Program-made: the position numbers and the translations under genes
Source of the DNA: Cercophora sp. LCS_1
Lineage: Eukaryota > Ascomycota > Sordariomycetes > Sordariales > Lasiosphaeriaceae
DNA length: 64,000 nt
Assembly: GCA_036250225.1 (NCBI GenBank)
Contig: JAPZLL010000065.1
Span: forward strand, 62,001 to 126,000
Direction: 5' to 3'
In this document: one piece after another, positions 55,558-64,000 of the stretch
Layout of the letters: every line of letters starts with the position of its first letter
Numbering within the stretch: position 1 is the first letter of the stretch
Notes under the pieces: generated by a model
The model's database searches: none
What the model was told of the DNA's origin: nothing
The model's input: the letters and a program-made list of their open reading frames with translations, nothing else

Positions 55558-55647
55558 GGGCGCCTAGTATAGTGGTCAGTACACTTCGTTGTGGTTCTCT
55601 CTGAGGTCTTCCCCGAAGAAACCCAGGTTCGATTCCTGGGGCGCCCA
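55558..55647 (+). tRNA. tRNA-His (GTG) with 18-nt intron
   Basis: The acceptor GGGCGCC pairs with GGCGCCC, with discriminator A. The anticodon stem CTTCG/CGAAG closes TTGTGG plus an 18-nt insert (ttctctctgaggtcttcc) plus C, giving anticodon GTG. The T arm is CCAGG-TTCGATT-CCTGG. Terminator ttctttttac follows at 55648-55656. The gene is 16 bp after tRNA-Arg on the same strand, so the two may be transcribed together. Confidence 0.9.
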
Positions 55648-55986
55648 TTCTTTTTACTTTCAATGATGAATGACTTACCCGTGTGCTATTTATATCGACT
55701 TTGTCGCTCATGAACGCCGGTTTTTTATATTGAAATGGGAAACTAGCTAGGAGCGCCATGGCTGGGTTCCACAAAGTGTTTGACGACAATAGACTTTTTT
55801 GGACTGACAGTCGATTCAGCAGAGTCGATAGAGAGAGAGAGGTGCACTGCGTTGACGGTCGCAATCCGGATTTTGAGGTGTCGCGTCAAATCATCTCAAG
55901 GCAAATGACTGACAAGTTAGGTCCATGAAAACCGGATTTTTGTTCCTATGGCCAACTTTAAATAGTCATACTACTTACTATTTAAC

Positions 55987-57710
55987 TCAATAAGAGTATC
56001 TGAACTCCTTGTTTTCACCATCCGTCATCCTCAGCCAAACCTCCTTATCCATAAACCTTCCTTCTACCTCCTTCTCCCTGCCCTTCCTGCCCTTATTCTT
56101 CCAAGCGTAATATCCGAAAAGCAAGACGGTCGTGCAAGCTGCAGCAGCCTGTGTCGCCAACGCCGTAATCTTTGCTGGCCGATACTCCGGGGCGTCCTTG
56201 GCCTGGAAACTTTGCGGACCAATGACATTACCGGCTGAGAATAACCCACTCAACATGGCCGTCACAAAGGCGCGCTTTGTTGCGCCAGCAACATTCGCCG
56301 CCGTCCACTGAGTTGGTCAGTAACACGATGCCACGCGCGGGCGGTTAACATGAAGCACTTACGTTGTAAAAGATGGAAAGACAAGCTGTGATGGTATTGG
56401 TGAGGTACACCCCCGCCAAAATGCCGGCCTTGTTCGACGTCGGCAAGAAGGACATGAGTCCCGAGCCAACCATGCTGTCCCGTATTAGCCACTCTCCCAC
56501 CATGGACGCACAGGGTGAAACTCACGCAGGGAGAATACTAAACAAAGCCCACCCCCAGCGATGCGACCGCGTTCTGATGCCCCAACCAACGGCCAACGTC
56601 CAAACAATACTGATCGCCCCCGACGGCATGTTCATCAATGCCGCCCGTTTCGAATCATAGCCCAAATTCCGTATCAACGTCGATGAATACGCAATCACGA
56701 TGCCGCCCGTGCCAGCCAGCAACACGATCGTAATCCACAGCAACCAGACCTGCGGGTCGAGCAGCGCTTCCTTGATCTCGCTCCCTCGAAACTTGCGATT
56801 CTCAATCCCAGTCTGGTTGACACTGACGTGTTTCAGCAACGCGACCTTTTCCCTGTCCGTCAACCATCTCGCTTGCATGGGCGTGTCGGGAAGGGAGAAA
56901 AAGGTGACAATTCCGATGACGACGGTGACCAGACCGAGAACGAGGAACATGGTTCGCCAGCCGGAGAGTGTGGCGGCGGGGGGGATGTGTTGGAAGCCAT
57001 AGGAGACGGCGCCGCCTACAATCTGGCCGATGCCGAGACCTAGGAGCCAGAGGGAGAAACGAGGTGCTTGCTCGGGTTTGGTGTACCATTGGCTGCTGAT
57101 GAGGATGAGGGATGGGTTGACGGTTGCTTCAAAGATGCCGAGGAAGATGCGGCTGACGAGGAGGGTTTGGTAGTTTGTTGCTGCTGCGCCGCATGCTGTG
57201 GCGACGCCCCAGAGGAGGACGTTGACGGCGAGGAATTTGGCGGCGGGGAAGCGTTGGAGGCAGTAGACTGCGTTTCGTTAGTGAGCAGCACGTGAACCGA
57301 AGATAGGATGATACGCGCTGGTTGGTAACTCCCAGGCTGCTTGGGCGACAAAGGTAAAGGTGACGAGGTTGGAAAAGTCGTTGCCCTGGAGGTTGAGTTC
57401 TTGGCGCATGGTCATGACGCCGGCGTACTGGAAGGTCAGTGTCTTGTCTTGGGGTTGAATTGGCGCGACTGACGTTGAGAGTGAGCTTGTCGATGAACTG
57501 CATCGTGTAGCAGAGAAACATCAAAGGTACGATTCGGTAGTCATTCTTGCGACGGAGAGCCAGTATGTCGATGTCTCCGTGTTCTTTGAGGTTGGCATCG
57601 CGGTGGGTGTCGAGGAACTTCCAGGCATCGTCGACATCGACTGAGTTTGTCTCAGTCGTCTCAGTGACGTCGACTTGCTCCTGGCTGTTGGCCTTCTCAG
57701 AGGTTGCCAT
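55987..57710 (-). CDS. MFS transporter, allantoate permease (ACS) family
   Basis: Model complement(join(55987..56307,56363..56474,56526..57267,57319..57427,57474..57710)), 506 aa with all phases consistent. The ATG at 57710 starts MATSEKANSQEQVDVTETTE, a hydrophilic N-terminus. Family marks: RIVPLMFLCYTMQFIDKLTL (TM1), YAGVMTMRQELNLQGNDFSN, SRIFLGIFEATVNPSLILIS, and a late block WTAANVAGATKRAFVTAM. About 12 helices; the usual long loop in the middle has PDTPMQARWLTDREK. One junction is problematic: after WELPT the model needs a donor at 57318 (GCGCGT, a GC donor), while the nearby GT at 57314 is out of phase. Members import allantoate, vitamins or other organic anions with protons; the substrate is not determined. 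Confidence 0.82.
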
Positions 57711-59316
57711 CTGAACTGAACTTCTGGCGTGCAATTGCAAGGATGGGACGATGTGTAACTCCCAAGATCCAGGAGATGCCGCTGTCCGACCCTCAAATAC
57801 TTTGGTTCTCCAGTGTAGTCTCCCGCTGTCATGTCATGTCCCGATTGCGGATGCAGCCATTTGTCCCCATCCGGGTTGCCCTGATCACTTGCATGCAGCC
57901 GGTTCGAATGTGAGTCCGCCGCCTCTGTCGAGTGTGCATCTCTGCCGCTCACGACACACCTCTGTTTGGTGACAGAAGCGACGCCAAGATGGACAATACG
58001 ACGTCGTCATGTTATTGGTAACCGTGAGAAAGTTGCTGACGCTTGGTCCAAGATACGGTGTCCCTGGGTCTTCCCTAACTCAGAACACAAGTGTCCCGGA
58101 ACTGCGGACTTGCTCAAATAGTCGAGCCGTAGCATGTTGACAAAAGGCTTCCGATATCTAAAATCTAACGTCATGACGGAACTACTAGATCAATGCCGGG
58201 CTGACCACCGCGAAGTGACCCGGTCGAGATGCAGTTTGTGAGTGGTCGAATGAAGGTCCATGCCGGCAGCTGTGTCGTCTACCAGGCCAGTCTCGGCGAG
58301 TAAGAGCGCTGAGTAAGACCACCCCGCAAAGCTTTGTCATCGCGGTCGAGTTTACGGTTACCCGTTTTCTGGGCAGAGGCCGTCTTACATTGATACTAAC
58401 CCAGTGGAGAATTGATGTCTCTTGGGTCGACGCTTGTGAGACGAAGTTGGCACAGGTGCTCGATGAATTCTCGCTGAAGTATTGAAGTGTCCGGATATGG
58501 TGCAAATGTCCGGATCGGTGAAGTCACCGGGCACGGACATGGGCTTTGCGTGATCGACACCCACGAAAAGACTTGCCGAGCCGGAATCCGGAGAAGAAGC
58601 TTCGAAGTCGGGGAAATACCACAGCCCAGCATCCGTGCGTATTTTCCCGGGACATATTCTAGAACCTAGAAGCCTGCTGTTTACATTCATGGTATTCATG
58701 GTATTCATGGTAATTCTCTTGGTCGCTGTCTTGTCCGTTTCAACCCCCAACGTTTCGTCACACCGGGCGCTTCATCCCACCGGTGAGTCGAATCCTGACC
58801 TTGGTCCCTCACATTGGTCCGCGCAAACCTCCCAACCAAGGGCAAACAAAGGGCAGCAGCATCCCAGATTCCCGGTCGTCCCGCCGCCCCCAAGCCATTC
58901 CCCAAACGGAATTTTCCATGTTTCTTGGGGTCTGCAAGGCATTTCCCGCAACCCTTTTCGGACTGCGTGCGCCCTGCATGCCACCGTTTCAGAACCATGT
59001 GCGATCGACAACAGCTCCCGACCAAAAAGGTTCAACTTCCCCAACTCCAGCATTGCGCATAGCGTGCATCTCTCAGAGCTGATACCATTGATCGCCCTGC
59101 ACATCCAAGTGTGAAAAGTCATGGATTCACATCACCCCGTTCCGTTCCCGTTTTTTTCTTCTCTCTCGCTCGTCCCGTTCTTCCTCCCATCTCATCCCGC
59201 GTTTTCTTTCCCATCTCCCCATATTTTTCCTCGCCCCATAATGTTTTGATTCGACCCGATATTATCTACAATCCTCCCGTGCCGCACGCTGGAACGAGTG
59301 CGCGATATCCTCAACG
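57711..59316. other. 1.6 kb gene-free region between divergent genes
   Basis: It must contain the promoters of the MFS (-) and SAT4-like (+) genes. Three tandem ATTCATGGT units lie at 58685-58711. Nothing else was recognised. Confidence 0.5.
58685..58711. repeat. Three tandem ATTCATGGT units
   Basis: Perfect 9 bp units, each containing an ATG on the plus strand. Confidence 0.85.
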
Positions 59317-60581
59317 ATGAACGTATCCATGCCCAACACGACGTACTTTGACGACGATAACGACCCAAACGATGTTCGAAACTTTACGGGAATCCCGGGG
59401 TTCTCGACCAACTGGCGACAGCGGTTCCAAAATGACGACCTAGGGCCGACGACACGGGTGTCTGTTTGGATATTGGCGGGTGTGTCGTTGCTGTTTTTGG
59501 TCCTGAGGCTATACTGCAAGATCGTGAGGCATCGGAAATTCTACGCAGATGACTGGTTTGCCATTGCGGCGTGGGTATGTCTACCGTTCTTCAGTCTTTT
59601 GTGGGTGTGCGGTGGGCTAACAGGACCAGATCGCACTTCTGGGCAGCACAATCACCACCCATCTCGCCGTCAACCTGGGGTTTGGCAGACATGTCTGGCA
59701 GATTCCGTTTCAAAGTGCAAACGACATGTTCTTGATCGGCCAGATATCCGTCACGCTGGCGATATGCAGCCAGGCGTGGAGCAAGACGTCCTTCGCCATT
59801 TCGCTGCTTCTGATATCGGATGGGATTCATGGCAAGACGCGCATCTTCATCTGGTTTGCTGTGGTTTCCATGAACTTGTTGTTTGGGATGGCGGCCATGT
59901 TCTTTTGGGTTGGATGCACGCCTCTGGAGAAAGCGTGGCATCCGTTTATGCGGGGAACCTGTTGGAGTCCCAATGTCATTGTCACGTATGGCATTTTTGT
60001 CAGTGCGTATTCGGGCATCTTGGACTTGGTATTTGCCATTATCCCGTGGCAGATCATCATGAGGCTGCACATGGACACCAAGGAGAAGGTTGGCGTCGCT
60101 GCGGCTATGAGCATGGGTGTTTTGTGAGTCGGATCCATCATGATGTGTGGCTGTTGCTGACATGTCTAGTGCTGCTGCCGCTGCGTTTATCAAGTGTTCG
60201 TCCCTTCCCGAGCTTGGAGGACGCAACTTTCCCCGTAAGTATCTCGGTCCGAGTCATGCCGTCGCCTCACTGACGGTCGTAGATGACGGTGTCACTTTGG
60301 TCATTTGGGGCAATGCCGAGGCAGCAGTGACCATCATGGCCGCCTCCGTTCCAATGCTGCGAATGCTGGTTCGGAGTGTGAGGCCCTCGACGCGGCGACA
60401 GCATCCCAGCATCCACAGCAGCAGGTCACGAAGACACCTGGTAGACACGGCGAGCTCGTCCAGGAGAGTATACTATAATAAGCCACGGAAGGACCTCGTC
60501 ACCATGAGCGGCTCAACCTGGGCGACCGAGACTCGCTTCACCAACCACTCGAGATCCGGGTCTACGGCCAAAGGCCCCTGA
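59317..60581 (+). CDS. SAT4/rhodopsin-domain seven-helix membrane protein (PTH11-like)
   Basis: Model join(59317..59574,59624..60123,60170..60234,60283..60581), 373 aa, phases 0, 2, 1. The N-terminus is hydrophilic with N-glycosylation sequons (NVSMPNTTYFDDD, NFTG). Family text: TRVSVWILAGVSLLFLVLRL, HRKFYADDWFAI, GFGRHVWQIP, then ISVTLAICSQAWSKTSFAIS. Later helices: FAVVSMNLLFGMAAMFFWVG with the Cys of CTPLEKAW pairing with GTCWSPN, IFVSAYSGILDLVFAIIPW, FAAAAAFIKCSSLPEL, and VIWGNAEAAVTIMAASVPML. The C-terminal tail is Ser/Arg-rich and cytosolic. Such receptors-like proteins are widely expanded in moulds; ligand and signalling role are unknown. The intron after IKCSSLPELGGRNFP is supported only by phase. 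Confidence 0.85.
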
Positions 60582-61443
60582 TTCAATATCTGCGATGGGG
60601 GATGGAGGATGGAGGATCAGCGCAATATCAAGGCGGTCTAGGCCGGAAACCGGGTCAGGAGGCGGTTGCTAGATATATCATTTTTCGCTTCGAGGCAAGG
60701 CGTTCTGGGGATCTTTAGGAACTGCAAAGGCGGAGTTCGGGTAACGCGGGAACGGCTGGCTGCGCGAGCTGTGTTCGATATGAAGGTCGAGCTCAACTTT
60801 CAAACCACATCGTCGTATTTTGTGAGCGCCAAGGCGACAGCTGCAGAGGTGGCGATTCGGCTGCTTCCGCCAAGCTGTATCGGTGCGCCGTAGAGGCCCT
60901 TTTGGATATTTATAGTATTCTCTTATTAAAAGTTCCTGGGAACTGGAGCCTCCAATTCAGCCGCCGCAACGGTCTGGACGGAAGAAGACGCGCCACTGAC
61001 GATGAAGTGCAACGCAAATTTGCCCGGCATTATACAAGCTACTTAAAATGGCGGCCTCTCATTCGTCCGCATTTGCAGTCAGGTCTGCATCTGGACGTTG
61101 ATGTTGGACAATGGCATCGGAGAAAATGCCATGCTCCCACGAACCTGGACAGCCAGAACAACAACTGTTGCCCCTAGACGGATCCTTCGCAACTTGCCCC
61201 TTGATTTCCCCTCAAATTGGATGCTCCGTGATATATATCGCAATATGTGAGCTCTGCAGTGGTCGCGCGCCAAGATGCGCGTCGTTCAGGGACCGTCTCG
61301 ATGCTGGGGAAAAGATAAAAACATGCCGTCTGCCCGGAATCCTGCGATCGGCAGAGCTCCAGCATCATCAGGATTGTGACTAGGTTTTGTCCCACGAGTC
61401 AATTGAAAGAAGACAACTCAATTGATCAGCAATCATATCCAAA
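60582..61443. other. Intergenic region
   Basis: No coding signal. TATATATC near 61230 could serve as a promoter element for the gene at 61444. Confidence 0.4.
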
Positions 61444-62066
61444 ATGTTGGCCTCGGCGACTCTTCTCCTCGGTGCGCTTGCGAGGTGAGCTCCACGCGAT
61501 TTCTCGAGACAAGAACATCCCACTGACTGTTTTGTAGCGGCGTTCTGGGTCAGATCACTGTGACGCCATCCACCATCCGCACCGGGCGCACCGACAACCC
61601 GTTCCCCACTGTGACGGTGAAGGAGACAGTCACAGCGACGAGCACTAAGACAGTCACCACCACTGAGAGTTACATCCGCGAGCAAACCGTTACTCTGCCG
61701 CCCCAGACCGTCATCATCAGCAGCACCATAATAAGGAGCACGACCCTCACCAGCACGAGGACCCAGACTCAGACCCAGACGGCAACGGTCCGCCTGACCA
61801 CAACCGTTACCTCGACTCAGACTCAGGTCTCGACTGTTTCTCGCTGCGCTCCCGCCGGCGCGGCTTGCCCAACCATCACTTCCACCGCCACTGCCTGCCG
61901 ATCTTGCTTGGTTCCCCAGTGCACAACCACCTCGGTGCTCACCCGGCCGTGCGGCTGCTCGGGTGCTCTCCCCACCTCTGTCGTTAGCTTCCCCTGCAAC
62001 GACCCCGACTCTTGCAACAGGATCGGATGCACGACCGTGTATGCCATCCAGACGCAGCAATGCTAG
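61444..62066 (+). CDS. Secreted Thr/Ser-rich, Cys-containing protein
   Basis: Model join(61444..61484,61538..62066), 189 aa. Exon 1 MLASATLLLGALA joined in phase 2 to SGVLGQ gives a complete signal peptide; without the intron the signal is lost. The middle is a Thr/Ser/Val-rich stalk with many possible O-glycan sites (TVTVKETVTATSTKTVTTTE; RTQTQTQTATVRLTTTVTST). The C-terminal 75 residues have about 12 Cys (SRCAPAGAACPT, ACRSCLVPQC, RPCGCSGAL, FPCNDPDSCNRIGC) that would form a disulfide knot. No GPI tail is present; the protein ends QTQQC. A wall-associated or effector-like secreted protein is plausible. The opposite-strand frame over this gene is a shadow of the repeats. Confidence 0.82.
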
Positions 62067-62171
62067 ACGGACAAGATGGTCAAGTGAAGCAAAAATGATA
62101 CCGGAAACAGCTGGTAGTAAATAATACCACACATGTACATAGTCCAATCCGAATTCTACCCATTCAACCCG

Positions 62172-63107
62172 TTATAACTTCAACGCCTCCTCGTAAACGC
62201 TCGTATCAATAAACTTCTCCAACTCCTTCCTCGAATGCGCACTCCTCTTATCCGCCTTGGCCAAGTACGCATCCTCCCTAACCAAGAAATCCACCAATCC
62301 CTCCCCCATGTCGCCCGGTCCCCAAACATGATCCTCCCAAACCTTCCTCAGCACCGGCACATCGACACCAATCGTCTGTGACACAAACGGGTACACCTCC
62401 TCCGGCTTCTCCTTGAACAGCGCCAACGTCGTGTTGAGCGCCTTGACATACTCGACAATCTTCTTCCGTCGCTTCGTATCCGCCAGGCTCTCCGTCGTCG
62501 CATACAGGCTGTAGATCTCCCGATACAGCGTCGCATTCTTGAAAACCACAGCATTGTCGCCCAGCGCCTCAATCCCCAGCTCCACCGCCGTCTCCCACAC
62601 ACCGAACCCGTCCAGCTTCTTATCCTTTAGCATCTGCGGCAGGGTATTCGCCCCGCACGGCGCACGCATGCAGGTGCTCCCGCTTCCCGTCGAGTAATCC
62701 CCATTCGCCAGCCCAGCGCTGGATAGCAGCATGCGCACAAACACCTCTGCCGAAGATCCAGAGATGGTGCCGATTTTCTTGCCCTTGAAATCGGCCAGCG
62801 TGCGGATGCCGGACAGCTTGTTGCCCACCAGGCGGTAGGTGACTTCGACAACAATGTAAATGAGGCGGTAGTTCTTGTGCGAGACGTATTGCTTGAGGCC
62901 CTGGGTTTCGGCGTTGCCGGCGATCTCGATGTCTTTGTTGGAGAGCGAGGCGACGCCGCCTGATGTGACGGAGGAGGACTCGGTTTTGTACATGTATTTG
63001 TTTGCGTAGGCGAAGGGGGTGCCTTCGATCCAGGCTGGGTTGGCGGCTACTTTGAGGGCGTGGGTCAGCCCTGGGAGGGCGGCGAGGAGGGGGAGGAGGA
63101 GACGCAT
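62172..63107 (-). CDS. Secreted NMT1/THI5-like solute-binding protein
   Basis: An uninterrupted 311-codon frame begins with a signal peptide, MRLLLPLLAALPGLTHA. The mature part is a type 2 periplasmic-binding fold. Hallmarks: LKVAANPAWIEGTPFAYANK; SNKDIEIAGNAETQGLKQYV; LADFKGKKIGTISGSSAEVF, the classic phosphate/sulfonate-binder block; and LKDKKLDGFGVWETAVELG. Bacterial ABC importers of nitrate, sulfonate or thiamine precursors use such proteins, but a fungus has no matching ABC permease, and none is in this window. A cytosolic relative makes thiamine pyrimidine (THI5/NMT1), but that is not secreted and uses other residues. The ligand is unknown. The intron-less gene may be a bacterial acquisition (inference). 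Confidence 0.82.
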   Translation of the reverse strand: MRLLLPLLAALPGLTHALKVAANPAWIEGTPFAYANKYMYKTESSSVTSGGVASLSNKDIEIAGNAETQGLKQYVSHKNYRLIYIVVEVTYRLVGNKLSGIRTLADFKGKKIGTISGSSAEVFVRMLLSSAGLANGDYSTGSGSTCMRAPCGANTLPQMLKDKKLDGFGVWETAVELGIEALGDNAVVFKNATLYREIYSLYATTESLADTKRRKKIVEYVKALNTTLALFKEKPEEVYPFVSQTIGVDVPVLRKVWEDHVWGPGDMGEGLVDFLVREDAYLAKADKRSAHSRKELEKFIDTSVYEEALKL

Positions 63108-64000
63108 TTTGGCGGTGGTGACGGTGACGGAGAGGGTAAAGCAGCCATGATGGAGTACCAGGTGAGATGGGAGAGGGTTTTATGACGCAGTGGATGAGTT
63201 GTGATGAGGTGTAGTGCCGAGGGTTGTACGCCACCATGTAATTCGGATCGCGTTCCGAGCTGGGAAAATCTGGGGTAAGGCAATTTCGAGCAGGGCGGGG
63301 AAATTAGTATTGGCCGCATGGGGATTATTGACGCTTGTGGATTGGGGAGTCGGCGCATTTATCCGCCAAGCAATTGGGGATACTAGTGAGACGTGATGGT
63401 GTCTGGCTCGTGGTGGTGTGCACTTCCCCGCAATTCAGTCTCTCGGCAATAACCGAGTGTGAACGGTAGTTGAGATGGAGGGATCAAGGATGACGCAAGA
63501 CGCCTTGTTATTTGCTCTTTTTCTGCCATGACGGCCAACTGAAAACGTGACGAATCTGTCAAGCTCGTTTTTGCCAGGACAAGTCATAGTGCCAAGTCGT
63601 AGGACGTGTGCGCTGCCAGTTCCCGCTCTGGGTATGCCGGGAGTATGTCTCTTGGCCGGGCTTGTCAGCTGGGTAAGTGCTAGCCAGGGCGGTATCAAAG
63701 TGGTGGCTGATATTGTCTTAGTAGACCTGATATTTACCGGACGTAACCCCGAATGTCGTGAGTGCATTTCCCCGATTATGGAAAAGAACCAGTTAATCGG
63801 CCTCCCTGATAACCTGGTCAACCTTGGAGAGGCACAGCTTTTCCTTTTTGTCCCATTTGGGCTGTCCTTCTGGGACTTCGGGTCGAAATTGCTCGGAAAG
63901 CGAGGATGCAGTCTTGTCAGGACGGGCTCCCTTCCGTCTACATCTTCAATCTTCCAACATGAGGGATTTGTCTTGTGCAGGTTTGCTTCCCCGCCGAGCG
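63108..64000. other. Upstream region of the solute-binding gene to the window edge
   Basis: No gene was recognised. A minus-strand frame at 63435-63821 has no domain. Confidence 0.4.

Noticed and set aside
61380..62147. 255-codon minus-strand frame opposite the Thr-rich secreted gene
   Set aside because: Its Gly/Arg/Ala-rich text mirrors the repetitive ACN codons of the plus strand; the plus-strand model has a signal peptide and a good intron.
1..64000. CRISPR array, insertion sequence or bacterial operon
   Set aside because: The gene structures are spliced and eukaryotic; the repeats found are microsatellites or coding repeats.

Overview
This is fungal nuclear DNA, most probably from a filamentous ascomycete of the Sordariomycetes type. 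The genes are monocistronic and carry short introns (about 46-200 bp) with GTRNGT-like donors, CTRAC-like branch points and CAG/TAG acceptors. The protein families are typical of moulds: SAT4/rhodopsin-domain membrane proteins, HET, 2EXR, tandem BTB genes, Zn2Cys6 regulators, CYP52-like P450s and GPI-type secreted proteins. Intergenic CCTACCTAGGTAGG-like palindromes also fit. The species was not identified. All splice models were made by eye from phase and family conservation.

Region 1 (1-18.1 kb) is an accessory, redox-rich area. An A-T-C synthetase running off the left edge is divergent from a CYP52-like P450. Next come three broken genes (an amine-oxidase-like relic, a 2EXR protein and a HET protein) around an intact BTB gene. 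Then follow a 3-hydroxyacyl-CoA dehydrogenase fused to a beta-propeller, a cytochrome b5/b5-reductase fusion with a duplicated tail fragment behind it, and a second, unusual P450 that is divergent from the b5 reductase. The b5 reductase could supply electrons to that P450, and the dehydrogenase-propeller could act on the products. This is the best candidate for an undescribed catabolic or biosynthetic unit, but it is inference.

Region 2 (19-22.2 kb) holds two tandem BTB paralogues with identical intron phases. Region 3 (24.3-47 kb) is mostly housekeeping and regulation: a small conserved protein, the PPIL4-type cyclophilin, a Zn2Cys6 regulator behind a 5 kb gene-free leader, the eEF2 lysine methyltransferase Efm3, ribosomal protein eS24, a GPI-type secreted protein, a large acidic coilin-like nuclear protein, a short Zn2Cys6 protein, and GTP cyclohydrolase II, the first enzyme of riboflavin synthesis.

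Region 4 (47-64 kb) has tRNA-Gln, tRNA-Arg and tRNA-His genes (two with introns), an amino acid/GABA-type permease, a FAT1-like acyl-CoA synthetase/transporter, an allantoate-permease-family MFS transporter, a SAT4/PTH11-like seven-helix protein, a secreted Thr/Cys-rich protein and a secreted NMT1/THI5-like solute-binding protein. No transposon, CRISPR array or rRNA gene was seen.
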